From assembly GCA_040285825.1 (NCBI GenBank), contig JAUPSS010000002.1, positions 2,604,001 through 2,668,000 on the forward strand: a DNA stretch of 64,000 nucleotides. The letters run 5' to 3'. Below are positions 1-11,303 of this stretch, piece after piece. The stretch's first letter is position 1. Each line of letters starts with the position of its first letter. A model generated the notes under the pieces. It was not told the DNA's origin, searched no databases, and saw only the letters and a list, made by a program, of their open reading frames with translations. The position numbers were made by a program, and so were the translations under genes. Source of the DNA: Eukaryota sp. TZLM1-RC (lineage: Eukaryota; Metamonada: BaSk clade).

Positions 1-115
1 GCTTAACGTCTATCAAGATTGCATAAATTGGTCAAAAGCCAGAAGTGCGTTTTGATAGAAATTCACAGTAAGAAAAACATTTTCTTTATAAATTTGACCA
101 CTTCAAAAACACATA

Positions 116-1036
116 ATGTATCTTCATGACCCACATGCTCAATGTCATATTGTTGACACAATAGAAACAGATCCTGGACATTTTGCTGCTTTTATTTTAC
201 GTTCAAACAATGGTCGATGTGCTGTTATCGAAACTTCTACTCACCTTGCTGGTCATACAATACTAAGAGCCCTTGATGATATTGGGATTGCACGTGCTGA
301 CGTGGATTTAGTTTGCACTACGCATGTTCATCTTGATCATGCAGGTGCTTGTGGCATACTTATTCAGTCTCTACCCAATGCCAAACTCGCGGTTCACTCA
401 TCAGGAGCTAAACATATGATTGATCCATCAATTCTCAACAATGCTGCTCGATCTGTTTACTCTGACCACATCATGGATACTGTTGTCGGGGAGAGTCTAC
501 CAGTACCTGTAGAACGAGTCATCCCCATTACAGATGAAATGGAACTCAGTTTTGGGGATCGTTCGCTCCATTTTATTTACACGCCAGGCCACGCTTATCA
601 CCACCTCTGTATCCTGGACAAGTTAACTGGGACTCTTTTTGCTGGGGATTGTCTTGGTTCAATCTACAACGTTTCCGGAAAAGAGTTTCTGGTTTTGGGT
701 AGCGCTCCAACCCAATTTGATCCTATTCAATGGAAGCTTTCCTTGGAGAAAGTAGTGAGGTATGATATTCAATTGGTTGCCTTGACTCATTTTGGAATAT
801 TTACAGAGGTAAGAGGTTTGTTTGATAGAGTGACTGAACTTGTAGAGGAACATGAATCTATTGCTCGTAATGTCCCATTAAAGGATATTCCAAACTTAAT
901 TCAACAATTGTACAAGAAGAGAGCCATGGAGGAGCAAGTGGATTGGGATTTGTTTGTGGAGAAGTATCAGTTTGACTTGGATATATCTATTCAAGGTTTG
1001 GTTTACTTTAGAAATAAGCTGGATAGGAATAAATAA
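116..1036 (+). CDS. MBL-fold metallo-hydrolase
   Basis: Intact 306-residue single-exon protein of the metallo-beta-lactamase superfamily, probably a cytosolic di-metal hydrolase. The metal-binding signature THVHLDHAGACG supplies His70, His72, Asp74 and His75. TPGHAYHH gives His159, FAGDCLG gives the bridging Asp178 and LTHFG gives His225, so all usual ligands are present in order. After the core there is a helical tail of about 75 residues. No signal peptide or membrane segment is visible. The start is the first ATG of the frame, 115 bp into the window, and the gene ends with TAA. The layout resembles the general MBL-fold hydrolase group rather than glyoxalase II or RNase Z, but the substrate cannot be told from sequence. 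Confidence 0.88.
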   Translation: MYLHDPHAQCHIVDTIETDPGHFAAFILRSNNGRCAVIETSTHLAGHTILRALDDIGIARADVDLVCTTHVHLDHAGACGILIQSLPNAKLAVHSSGAKHMIDPSILNNAARSVYSDHIMDTVVGESLPVPVERVIPITDEMELSFGDRSLHFIYTPGHAYHHLCILDKLTGTLFAGDCLGSIYNVSGKEFLVLGSAPTQFDPIQWKLSLEKVVRYDIQLVALTHFGIFTEVRGLFDRVTELVEEHESIARNVPLKDIPNLIQQLYKKRAMEEQVDWDLFVEKYQFDLDISIQGLVYFRNKLDRNK

Positions 1037-1286
1037 GTGAATAAATCCAAATTAATTAAATGCATTAGAACAAAAAGCAAAAACATGATGTAACATTCTG
1101 TGACTGCTCTTTGGCATAAACTTTGCGAAGGAGCAGTGTTAACTTAGTCATAAAGAATTACAAGCAAATGGGCTCTTATTATTTTTACAAAACTGTTTAT
1201 TAATACTCTCTCATCTGCTTTCAAGTACCAAAGGCTATTAACACTGAATTTCTGCCTGTTTGCTCTACACGTTATTGATTTCAATA

Positions 1287-2461
1287 ATGATGCTTTCATC
1301 GACTGTTTCTTATGAACAATGGATCATCTCTGGAGTCCTTGTCTTTATTAGTGCTGTTCTATCTTCTTCTGTTGGTATTGGTGGTGGCGCCTTATACACT
1401 CCAATTCTTATTCTCGTCTTTCATACTGCATTCAACTCTGCCTTTGGTGCGGCAAAGGCACTCATTTTTGCAACAATGAGTGCGGCGTTTATATTAGATA
1501 GAAAAAACAGTGACCAATCCACAACAATTCCACTTGCCTTCTTTTTAGAAGCTCCTATGCTTGCTGGTACCGTGGTAGGAGTATTAATAAACGCATTCTT
1601 TCCACCTGTAATAACCAGTTTTTGTTTGGTAATTTTGCTCTGTTATAATGGTATTAGATCTATAAAAAAGGGTCTTAAAGCTAAGAAAGACTACAAAATT
1701 TCACTCTCAAATGATGTTGATGAAGCAAGTGGTCTACTTAATGAATCAAAAGTATCTATTCTTCATTTTCAACCTCATCATAGCAAGATATTGAAGAGCA
1801 ACGACCACTGAAAACTCCTTATTTGATCATTGTCTACTTTGTTCTTGAATGGTGCTTCGTGTTGACTCTCACAATCCTTCGAGGTTCTATTCAGTATCCT
1901 TCTCCCATCGGTATTGATGTCTGCTCTTACATGTGGTGGGGCTTAACGCTGGCCCAGGTACCTCTCGCTGTGTTTTTCTCCTTCATGTCACTGAAAGTTA
2001 CTAAATCTTTCCCCCGATGGTCAAAGAAGAAGTGCACCAAGCTCTTCTCTCTTGCTTTTGTCTCTGGATTCATTGCTTCTGCCCTTGGGATCGGTGGTGC
2101 CATGGTCATGACTCCTGCCTTACTGTCTTTTGGGTACACTATGATGCAGGCAAGATCGGCTTCTATCTTTATTATCCTTTTTAGTGCCTCTGCTTCGTTT
2201 ATTCAGTATGCTCTTTTTGGTGCTCTTGATTATGAAACTGTTCAAGTGCTGGCTCCTTTGGCCTTTTTTTCTGCTTTGTTTGGGCTCTCGTTTATGTCTA
2301 AATGGCTCAAGAGGAGTAAAAAGGTACATGTTATTACAATACTTCTTGGTTCAATGATTTTGGTTTCAATGTGTATGGTTATTGTTTCAACTATTATCAG
2401 AATGCAGAATACTTCTCCATTTATGGAAAACTTTAAATTTCACAATATTTGTGTAAAGTAA
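1287..2461 (+). CDS. TauE/SafE-type membrane transporter, two exons
   Basis: Polytopic membrane protein of about 380 residues resembling the TauE/SafE sulfite/anion exporter family. The two homologous halves each carry the family's glycine motif, SSVGIGGGALYTP in the first and SALGIGGAMVMTP in the second, and each is followed by hydrophobic helices. The reading frame breaks at 1811. It is restored by removing a 32-nt intron at 1752-1783 (starts GTATCT, ends CATCATAG), which joins NESK to QDIEEQ in phase 0. I chose the ATG at 1287, because the open frame before it has no ATG. Total coding length is 1143 nt, a multiple of three. Transported ion unknown; eukaryotic members are mostly uncharacterised. 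Confidence 0.82.
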
Positions 2462-2660
2462 TTGTTTTTTTTGTTTTTGTTATCGTTAATTTAGTCTTTA
2501 TTAATTTCTTATTCTATTTTATTGAGGTTGTTTGGTTCATTTTTTCATCTTTTTGGTCCACTACGCTGACTTCAACATTTCTTGTTGCTGTTTTGTTTGT
2601 TCAAATAAAATAAAACTAAAAAAACTATCAATTTAAATCCTAAAGACGAAATTCATTTAT

Positions 2661-3725
2661 TTATTCAACCTTGACTACTTGACTTCTATGAACCACGAAA
2701 AAGATTACAAAAATAACAAATACCACAACTTCTACTAATACCACCGTATAAAAAACAAAAGCTTCGGGAATCCATCGTTGAAATTCATCATGGCGCAGGG
2801 GTCTAATAGGGAATTCTTTATCATATTTAGTAGTAATAACCTCACCAGCAATCTTATCTTGAAGTTCAACAGTCAATGTAAAAACTCCGTATTTCTCTGG
2901 AAGGTCAATATTAGCACAATATTGACCTGATGATGTGTCAAACTGCATTCTAAATCTACTATACTCTTCCACAAGTTTGAAAACAGTGTATACATCATTA
3001 CTGGAAACTGTATCCCAATTACCTGCAGCCCCAGCCCACTCTTCAACTTTAGCACAAACCTTGACTGGTTGGCTAATTTTGAACGTGCCATCATTAATTG
3101 CCACGTCATGGCCTGCTGGCTGAATAGATACATTAGATATTCTAAAGTCATGGCGTTCGTGGAGGAACAGATCAAAAGAGTTCTTGACAGCGGTGCGATA
3201 GGAATCTTGATCAACATAGTGATTGGCCAACGATTCAACATTTTCAATGAGCAAAATTCTATTGTGGCTACGCTTAGTGAGAATGACACGAATTGCCACA
3301 TCATCAGCACTGACAAGGTGGAGCTCAGGAGATTGATCAGAGTCTTCGTCAATGGAGAAGCCCAATTCCATCAGCGCAGTTTCCAAATCTTCGTCAGTTT
3401 GTTCGGACATTGTGAGCGCGATGTTAGCTCCTTCCTCTATGAGATCGGTAAGATCATCCCACTCCATGTTGGCAGCTGGTACATCAGACTCTGGACATGC
3501 AAATATGAAGAAATCATGGGTTAACTTACCAAGATGACGAAGATGGAGGTCGTCGTCGGTGGAGCTATAATCGAAATGGTACTCTTTGAAGAGATTTTCG
3601 AGTGATTTGAAGTCCGATGGTTGATGGTTATCGTCATGAATAACAAGAATCGAATTCCTCAATGGAGGAACAGGAGAGCTAAGTGCCAGAGTAATACAGA
3701 TGCAGAGGAGTAAGATGGTTTTCAT
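2661..3725 (-). CDS. DDOST: Oligosaccharyltransferase 48-kDa subunit (OST48/WBP1 homologue)
   Basis: 354-residue type I membrane protein matching the OST48/WBP1 subunit of the ER oligosaccharyltransferase that N-glycosylates nascent proteins. It has a cleavable-looking signal peptide (MKTILLLCICITLALSS), then a lumenal domain opening with the ILVIHDD strand. The family's C-terminal signatures follow: YGVFTLTVE, then IRPLRHDEFQRWIP. One transmembrane helix of about 25 residues and a short charged tail (HRSQVVKVE) end it. It is shorter than the roughly 430-450 residues usual for animals and yeast, mostly in the middle of the lumenal part, but has no frame break. Many overlapping open frames on both strands are shadows. 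It ends with TAA in an AT-rich 200-bp spacer facing the TauE gene tail to tail. Confidence 0.85.
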   Translation of the reverse strand: MKTILLLCICITLALSSPVPPLRNSILVIHDDNHQPSDFKSLENLFKEYHFDYSSTDDDLHLRHLGKLTHDFFIFACPESDVPAANMEWDDLTDLIEEGANIALTMSEQTDEDLETALMELGFSIDEDSDQSPELHLVSADDVAIRVILTKRSHNRILLIENVESLANHYVDQDSYRTAVKNSFDLFLHERHDFRISNVSIQPAGHDVAINDGTFKISQPVKVCAKVEEWAGAAGNWDTVSSNDVYTVFKLVEEYSRFRMQFDTSSGQYCANIDLPEKYGVFTLTVELQDKIAGEVITTKYDKEFPIRPLRHDEFQRWIPEAFVFYTVVLVEVVVFVIFVIFFVVHRSQVVKVE

Positions 3726-3889
3726 GAGGTTGGGTTGAATTGAGTTGCAAATTTCAACTTGGTTTATTCAAGCGAAATTGTTAAAAACTAGAAATCAATT
3801 TTCTCAAACTCCACATCTACCATTGAAAATTTACCCAGAGCATTTTATTCATAAAATCTTTCTAGTGGCAACAAAGAGCTAGAACCAAG

Positions 3890-4570
3890 GCTATGCATTC
3901 CTTTCAAAATAGAAAATACAATTCTGTTTTGCCAAAAGGTTCGGTCAAATATTCCAGTTCTGTTTTTAACAATAGTTGAAAAATCGTCCAAAAAAGATGA
4001 CGCAGTGTTACCCAAGGTCCCAAATAAAGAACATGCAAAAGGACAAAGAAGGTATTGAGGGAGTTGGAATTCAGATTATTGATTGTTTCAGCATACTTCA
4101 TAATTTTCGCTTCTTCAGCTCTACGTAAAGGTGAATTATAAGATGGTGTCAATTTTTTATTTGAGCTGTTTGATACATCAGTAGATCTGACATCAATAAT
4201 GATCATTGATCCATCAAGACCGGGAACTAACACATCACCGCGGCTATCACCAAAAGAATTTCTGTCAGCTTCATCAGCCAAATTTGAAAGCAAAGGTTCT
4301 AAAAAGGATTCGATCTTATAAGACTTAAACATAACAATAGAGCTGATCACGTACTGCATCATGCACTTTTGATCTAAGGGTAATAAAACGATTACAATTA
4401 AATAAATGGGTTGGAGTGAAAGTCTTTCCACATTTACAAATTAAACCATGGGGAAGATTATCTGCCCGAATAAAAGATCCAAGACGGATAGATAATGAAA
4501 AGCTTATTCCGTATTTATTATTGTATTTTCTTACACTGTTTTGAAATTGTTTATATGAAACAACCAAGTG
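3890..4570 (-). pseudogene. RLE-type non-LTR retrotransposon fragment (family A)
   Basis: C-terminal fragment of a LINE-like ORF, broken by frameshifts. Recognisable parts are the Cys-His knuckle CKCGKTFTPTHLFNC, the segment RSKVHDAVRDQLYC, and the nuclease-like block RGDVLVPGLDGSMIIIDV. The same blocks occur in family-A copies near 14.4, 26.5 and 54.7 kb. A C-x-C-x7-H-x3-C knuckle followed by an acidic R-G-D...D block is the arrangement seen in non-LTR elements with a restriction-like endonuclease. The copy lacks the reverse transcriptase and lies just left of the gypsy element at 4635. Confidence 0.75.
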
Positions 4571-4634
4571 CTTAATACCATACAGGTGCAGTCACAGCGT
4601 AAGGAAACTATCAGTAGACTGCATGGTGTATCTT

Positions 4635-4780
4635 TGTTGGCTCTTAGCCATAGTAGTTGTAGTGATGACGTGTCACTGCTATATTTAGATTGTAGTAATT
4701 TTATCCTTGATTTTCCTTGTTGCATTGATAAACATCTGTCCACGTTTTTAATGCTATTCTCTCGAGCACATAACCCAACA
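4635..4780 (+). repeat. 5' LTR of the 4.6-8.2 kb gypsy element
   Basis: 146 bp, starts TG and ends CA, near-identical to 8071-8216. Preceded by the target duplication TCTT. Confidence 0.92.
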
Positions 4781-4878
4781 GTAATTATTGTGGATCCCAG
4801 TTGCTCCCTTCCTCCGTGCCTTCGGTCGAGAAGCTGTCTCCCGGTTTGTTGAGAAGCTTAGGGTCTATGTCGTCCGCA

Positions 4879-6115
4879 TGGCCTCCCATGCTAGTTCCCG
4901 TCCCCGTTCCAGTTCCCGTTCCCGTCCTCGTTCCACCGAAGCAGAAAAAGCTGAAATTTCTACTGACCAGTGCAAGCCTCAAGCTGACGACCGTAGAAGC
5001 GCAAGCATCCGGTCTCACGCTGACCCTTCAACAACTGTACATCAGACCTCTGCTCTAGAGGAAAACGACCCTGAGCAAGTCCATTATAACTTCTTTCCGA
5101 TAAAGAAGATGAAGAAGCCACTGCTGAACTCCAAGCTTCTCCCACTGAATCTGTCAGTTCCAAGACCAACATTAACAATTTCACTGGTCTCCGTTTCTTT
5201 TCTTCCCTTGATTACGATGACTTGGCCGCTCTCATCTCCCCACATTTACCTCATACTATTTTTTCAGAAGTCCTTGAAACCTTTATGCTTATGGAGAATG
5301 TGGATCCCAATGACCTTGACTCCATTGCTCGCTACCTTATTTCCTGTTGTGAGGTTGAAGACATCTCAGAAGTCTATCTTCAACTTGAGCGCCTTCGTCT
5401 AAACCTGAACTCGTCCTCCGCCACTGAAGCTATAGCTGCTTACACTACTGCCTTTCTGAAGATCCTTCGTCTAGCTCCTTCTTTTACTGACTCCAAATCC
5501 AAACTCCACTTCTTTATTAATGGTATTCGTTCTGATGCTGTAAAACGCATTCTGAAGCATGATATGCGTAATGAAGACATCCAAGACTTACTTGAACTGA
5601 TCTCCTGTCTTAAAGAACTGTTACCTAGATACCATTTGCCTTACTCCGAATTCTACTCCTTTAACAAGCGTTCTTCTACACCTAGTCCTCGCAATATTGA
5701 CGAACAAAGTAATCACTCTCGTCCTTCTTCTCGCTTCTCCTCCCGTCGTTACTCCAATCAGTCTCATTCCAAGCAAAACCGTAATCCCTCCTTTAGAACT
5801 CCTCGTAATCCCCGAACTCCTTCCACTTCTTCAAGAACACCTATTAAGTCTGCCTCCAAATCTTCTCAAGACATCATCTGTCGCTTCTGTAAACAACCTG
5901 GTCATATGATCAAGAATTGTCCTGACCCCAGCTGCCGTGTATCTCAACAACATAAATCCGACCCCCAGCCCCGCTACCGTACCCCTCGTGAACCAGTAGG
6001 AAGAAGAGAGATTCCTACTCGAAAACGTAATCCCCAACTTAACTCCATCATTTCTTCTATCCAGGATGGTATTAAAGAAGATCATGACATTGATCATACT
6101 CATCTCCCCATTTAG
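4879..6115 (+). pseudogene. Gypsy gag with CCHC zinc knuckle, one frameshift
   Basis: Gag of the surrounding gypsy element. An Arg/Ser-rich N-terminus (from the ATG at 4879, MASHASSRPRSSSRSRPR) reads to about 5090. There the frame shifts into the downstream frame (DKEDEEATAELQ...), which stays open to 6115. The downstream part holds a helical capsid-like region and a zinc knuckle, CRFCKQPGHMIKNC (C-x2-C-x4-H-x4-C). The single frameshift near 5090 separates the basic N-terminus from the capsid region. The stop at 6113-6115 lies at or just inside the left junction of the inverted block. Confidence 0.8.
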
Positions 6116-7085
6116 CTAATGCGAAGAGTTTGTCGAGTCTAGTAAGAAATTCAGGTTTAGAGTCAGCGGCAAGGATTAAATCGTCCATATAGATAAATAT
6201 TCCGTCTAAGTTGAATATCCTTTTCATCAGATTTTGAAAAATCGCAGGGACATTCTTAAGTCCAAAAGAGGCGCGAGTGAACATCACTTTTTCCCGGTAT
6301 TGAGATAGCAGTCTTTGGCTGATCGTCGGGATGAAGGTTAAGTTGCCAAAAGGCTTTGGGTAAATCCAGGGTAGCGATGTAAGTTGCGTTTGAAAGAAAT
6401 CTACAAACATCAGAGATTCTAGGGAGATCAGCGGGTATAGGTACGGTTTTGGCATTGATTCCGTTTGAGCCAGAGTAATCGCCAGTGAGTCTGGGTGGTT
6501 TTTGTGGGGTTTGTACCAAACAGATGGGAGAAGAGAAGGGTCCATTGTAAGGGACGGCGAATCCATGTTCAATGAGTAAGTCGATCTGTTCGTTAGCGAT
6601 GCGGAGCTTGACTGGAGGTAGGTAGCGGGCTTTCTTCGAGACTATTTCAGATTCATCATAGAACTCAATAGTCATTGGGGTTCAATCAATTCCACGGGAG
6701 TCGGGAAGTTTAGAAAAAATTTGAGGATACTTTAGAAGGAGATTTTTAATATTTTGAGTTAGGGTGGAATCGTCTAGTAGGAATTTAACTTTGTCAAGAT
6801 CAGGCAGGGTTACAGCTTTGAATACAGTCAAAGCAGGAGGCATGAATTGGTCGGGTACAGCGTTTTCGTCTTGAATAGATAAGTTTCTTTCTGTTAAGTT
6901 TATGAATAGGTAATTGTTGGTGAGTAATCCAAGTGATTTCAAAAGATCACAACCTATTAGGCAGGAATAAGGGCACTCAAGGACAGCTAAGGTAGTAGAG
7001 ACATAAGTTAGTTTGGCAGTTCCACCAAGAGCAAAAGCAAGGGTTCCGGAGACTAGCTGGCATTCCACTGAGTTGTTATCCACTT
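6110..7085 (-). pseudogene. Inverted gypsy protease-reverse transcriptase segment
   Basis: Minus-strand coding inside a plus-strand LTR element. Reading 7083 downward: an aspartic-protease tail with YSCLIGCDLLKSLGL, a linker, then RT from FYDESEIVSKKARYLPP through the palm motif ATLDLPKAFWQLNLHP to RASFGLKNVPAIFQ and the catalytic IFIYMDDLI box. The frame changes near 6680 and 6300, so it is not one open frame. The RT ends at about 6110 near LFALAK, directly against the 3' end of plus-strand gag. There are no LTRs at either junction, so this is not a nested second element but an inversion inside one element. Confidence 0.85.
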
Positions 7086-7119
7086 CGTAGACGCCTTTTC
7101 CAAATTTTCAATTCTTGTC

Positions 7120-8070
7120 CCAGTTGCCGATGTTACCGCTCTTACTGTAGTAAACTCTATCCTTGTTCACGTCTACTCCGTCTTTGGAGCTGCTCGTTCG
7201 ATCCATTCCGATAATGGACCTGATTTCTCTAATAAGATCTTTTCTCTACTCTGTCAATTCTTGAATATCGAACACACCCTGTGTATTCCACACTTTCATC
7301 AATCTAATGGACTTGTCGAAAGACAACATCGTACTGTCCTGCAAGCCCTGAAGAAACTGTTACTGGATTTCGCTGACTACCAGAACTGGTCAGATTATAT
7401 ACCAATCTGCCAGCTTATTGTAAATTCTCACCATAGGAAATCTCTTGGAACCTCTCCTTATTTCTTACTCTTTGGAACTAATACTTCCCCTCGACTTCTT
7501 CCTCATGAGATGCTTGAATCCCTCAAACCTCCTGCTAACCAACCTGACCTTTCTGATTACCTTGCTCATCTTACTTCTTTGACTCAAACTCTTACCGATT
7601 CTTGGAATAAAATAGATCTGGATTCTATTGCTATTGAACCCAGTGCTCCTTTAACCTGTAAGCTTCAACCTGGTGATCGTGTGTTTGTTCTTCGAGACAA
7701 ACCAGCCAAGCTTCATGGCCATTTTGTAGAACTTTATGTTGTTGAAAAACAACTTACCAACTCTTCAATCCTTGTGAAGAATCCTATTACTAAGAACTTG
7801 CTTAAAACCTCAATCCACTTAGTCGAACCTTGTACATCCTTCCTGCCTAAAGAAATTCTTGATTCTTAAGTGGCCGCTGATAAAGGAGAACATGTCATAG
7901 ATGCCATCGATTCTATCGAAAACAACAACGCTACTATAATCTGGTCAGATGGAACCAGTACTGTGCAACCTGTAGACTCAATCAAGAATACTGCTTCCTA
8001 CAAATGTTTTATGGTGCTCCATGAAGATGTTCCTAAGAAGAAAACCCGTGGAAAAAGAAAGAAGAGGTAG
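7120..8070 (+). pseudogene. Gypsy integrase C-terminal half and chromodomain-like tail
   Basis: Integrase catalytic core from the second Asp region (SIHSDNGPDFSNK) through HQSNGLVERQHR, which carries the catalytic Glu, followed by the C-terminal domain (LQPGDRVFVLRDKPAKLHG). An in-frame TAA at 7867-7869 interrupts it. The frame then continues with a chromo-like module (HVIDAIDSIENNNATIIW) and a basic tail ending KKKTRGKRKKR at the 3' LTR. The zinc-binding N-terminal domain and first catalytic Asp are missing, consistent with loss at the right junction of the inversion. Confidence 0.82.
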
Positions 8071-8216
8071 TGTTGGCTCTTAGCCATAGTAGTTGTAGTG
8101 ATGACGTGTCACTGCTATATTTAGATTGTTGTAATTTTATCCTTGATTTTCCTTGTTGCATTGATAAACATCTGTCCGCGTTTTTAATGCTATTCTCCCG
8201 TGCACATAACCCAACA
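8071..8216 (+). repeat. 3' LTR of the 4.6-8.2 kb gypsy element
   Basis: 146 bp, TG...CA, followed directly by the target duplication TCTT at 8217-8220. Confidence 0.92.
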
Positions 8217-8439
8217 TCTTTACAATTTTTACACGATATATTTTTGTGCAGTATAGATACAATGACTACATTCGACTCATATTACCACTCATTTTGACCC
8301 AAACAATTGCAAACTTAATGTGATAAATCATACAGTTAATTTCAGGTGTCATAATTTTTGCCCATTGCCACTGTTATCAATTCTCACTATTGAAAACTAA
8401 TCACTCACAAGATGTAGGTTCTGGCTTCTGTATATTTTA

Positions 8440-11131
8440 GACTTGAATGAAACTTATTGTCAGAATTTTAAAAACAGAAGTTGGGCATTTTTTCAAAGTG
8501 ATAAATTCATTATTCATGAGGACTTGATAAAACTCCACTGGTTTTTTAGTTTATTTGAATCAAATCAAAATTTAAATTCTAAATTTGTACTTATTGATAG
8601 AATGGATTTCTTCCATTTATGTCATTAAATTGTTTCACTCAACTAAACTTTGATTTTCCATTTTTTAAAATTTTCTATTCAACCCATCATAATTTAAAAC
8701 AATAACAACATGTATATTTTCATTATTGAACTACAACACTTAATAAATTAAAATCAGAACTAATTGGACTAAATTCCATCAAACATCTTTTCATTGACTA
8801 TTTGGACTCTAATATTAGTACTGATGATTGCCAAGAAATACACGATTTATCGATTACTTTTGTGTATCAATTTCCAAATGAAATTTCAATGTTAACTAAT
8901 TTTGATAATTGTATAACAAAATTCACCAAAACCACATTATTGGCAACCCACAACATCAAAAATCTTGACTTGCCCTCTTTGATGAGTCGTTCTGACATTT
9001 ATGGAAAGGATATTTTCAAAGAAGATTACAATTCCAAACCTTTGAATGACGCTTTGAAATCATTTGTTGAAAACGTAAATGATTTTCAAGTCATTGATAC
9101 CTTATTTATTTATTTTTTAATTTTTTTTTCTCAATTATGTAACACTTTTTATTTATGTTGAGCTGGAAATAGTTTCGCCGATGTATCTTCTCACTTACTA
9201 CACCAAACCAAACATGAACTTATTGAAGCTGACAAAGAAAAAAAACCTAGTCCCGCTTGGAAATTGAAACTGTTGAAAGAAGTTGTCAATAACTGATCAA
9301 CGAGAAATAAGAAACTACTCCAATACTGTAATCATGACGCTTTGCTGGTGTATGACATCGTCAATTATTTCCTCAAACCTGATAGCCAAAAACGTCATAA
9401 TCAAATGTCGATGAAAATTATCAAATGTGGTTTGATAAATTTAATTCCTGACCATATTATTCAAAAAGTAATTGAATCAATGGTTATCAACATTGACAAA
9501 ATTGTTCGAAGAACTTACTTGATGAAACTGTATTATTTGGATTGTTTTGAAATGTGTGATGAACCAGTATTAGCTGATATAAGCAACTATATGAGTAGTA
9601 AAACAATTTGATAGAAAATATTGTGATTTGATCTTGAACAAAGATGAAAGAGAAAATTTGGATGTTGATATCTATCTTCAAGGGCTATACAAGAGTGTTT
9701 CTGGGAAACCACCAGGTCAAACTGCTCAAACTTTAAGACGAATAATGGCTAATATTTTTATTAACCATTATTACCATCAGTTACCCTCGATCTATACTCA
9801 TGTCAGTGATGTGGGATTGACTCGAATTTTAGATCATTGTGTGACCAATATCGACACTTCCTATATGGTCAATATTCAGCAACGCTTCTTCGAACATTTT
9901 TGCCACTGGTTCAATGTTGCTTTGGAAGTCAAAAAGATCTTGTTTCACCAGACAAGCACGACATGATGAAACCTATTTTTCGAATGTGTGAACATGAACT
10001 AAATAGTATTTAAACTGTTGACTTTTGTTGAGTATAAGTATCAAGCTTGAAAAATTTCTGATTGTTATAAGTAATCCACTCAAAATTCAAATAGTTGTTG
10101 AGGATGATGTTGTTAAAGAACTTGAGGATGAATAAGAGGATTCAAACAAAGAAGTTGAAAAATTGAACACATTACTTTTGGATTTACAAACTTCTGATGA
10201 GGATTTATTATCAGAGTTTCAATCAAATTCCATCAGGGACAGAAAATATTATCAGAAAATTGTGAACACACTCAAGGCGTTAACAACAGATTCCTGTGAA
10301 TTCCCATTGGAAAAATTCAGGAGTGCCCTTTTGGACCAGGTCAAACATCACTTGTTGGCAAGATACAAATCAATGAAATCATTGTTCGTGTATAATCAAA
10401 AGCTTGATCAAAACATTTTCTCTTCAACAGAATGTAAAACTGTAAATGATATGCCCCAGCAAATGAATTTCAATTTGTCCACCCCAAAATCCAGGTCAAA
10501 GAAAGGAAACCCCAATTTACCTAATATATTTTATGATATACGGGTAAAATGGGAAAATATCTTAAACGATCTTTTATACTCATGGTGGACGTCAGTCGTA
10601 TTTCTGAAGAATTGATTAAAAACGCTGAAGGGGAAAACTCAATCCTTTATTCATCTGCAAAGTTTTTCCTATCAGAACATCACTTTCTCCAGCGTATATC
10701 CGGGTTGAAACCAGAAGTATGCAAATCATTATTAATCAATCAAGAAAACTGTCTGGTGAATCCACCGTACTTCCCATCACAGAGCATGATGAAACTCAAA
10801 AAACGATGATCAAACGATTGATGTTGATGAAAAAAATCTCAAAACATGGAAGAGGGTACGCAACATGCAGCATAGTGCCATGACCAAAAATACTCATGGT
10901 TACTTTTTTGACAGCAGTATTCTGACAGATGGCTTTGGAGTTTCTCTTCAACACAAGAAGATTGATTTGAATAAATGCAAAGACAAACAAAAAGATCTTC
11001 ATGATCTTTGTGAAGACGAACTGAAGTCATTCAAAGGTAAGGTCATTGCTGGAATAGACCAATATCATTATACCACTATCAATATATTCCAGAAAATCTT
11101 TGGATGTGCAGCAATTCAGAGAGTACATTAA
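8440..11131 (+). pseudogene. Fanzor-like (eukaryotic TnpB-like) nuclease, decayed N-terminal portion
   Basis: A run of short open frames in shifting plus-strand frames, read as one decayed long protein. The identifying part is at the 3' end: FFDSSILTDGFGVSLQHKK, a linker, then KVIAGIDQ. This matches the TDG strand of Fanzor proteins that precedes the first RuvC aspartate. In the copy at 52.6-56.0 kb the same order reads IIHTDGFNIAVEF...VVCDPGKRDLLY. Here the expected DPGKRDL has become IDQYHY and the rest of the nuclease is absent. Upstream pieces (FKNRSWAFFQSD, RHNQMSMKIIKCGLINLIP) are helical and Lys/Asn-rich, and their assignment rests on position only. Ends about 170 bp before the Sfi1-like gene. 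Confidence 0.55.
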
Positions 11132-11303
11132 CATGTATTGCTCTGTCCAATTTACCAATACTTCTGTTTAGGCGCCACACTCTATACAAATATATGAATA
11201 AACACAACAGTGAGGGAACAAATGATTAGTGAGGGTGGGAAAGGATTTCTTATCATGGATAAAAACATGCATTTTTTGAGTTATCAGTGGGTAGCTGGCT
11301 AAA

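Larger units (their letters stand above)
4635..8216 (+). mobile_element. Ty3/gypsy LTR retrotransposon with an internally inverted protease-RT block
   Basis: A 3582-bp element bounded by two 146-bp direct LTRs (TGTTGG...CCAACA) and a 4-bp target duplication TCTT (4631-4634 and 8217-8220). Plus strand: gag, then the end of integrase and a chromodomain-like tail. Between them, about 6.11-7.09 kb, protease and reverse transcriptase are encoded on the minus strand. RT thumb, RNase H and the N-terminal part of integrase are not found. The two LTRs differ at only a few positions, so the copy is fairly young despite the rearrangement. It cannot be autonomous. Confidence 0.9.

Noticed and set aside
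2873-3537. Several open frames on both strands inside the OST48 gene
   Set aside because: They lie wholly within a clearly conserved gene and have no motifs of their own.
5222-6115. Arg/Ser-rich ORF as a host splicing factor
   Set aside because: It sits between LTRs and has a gag zinc knuckle.
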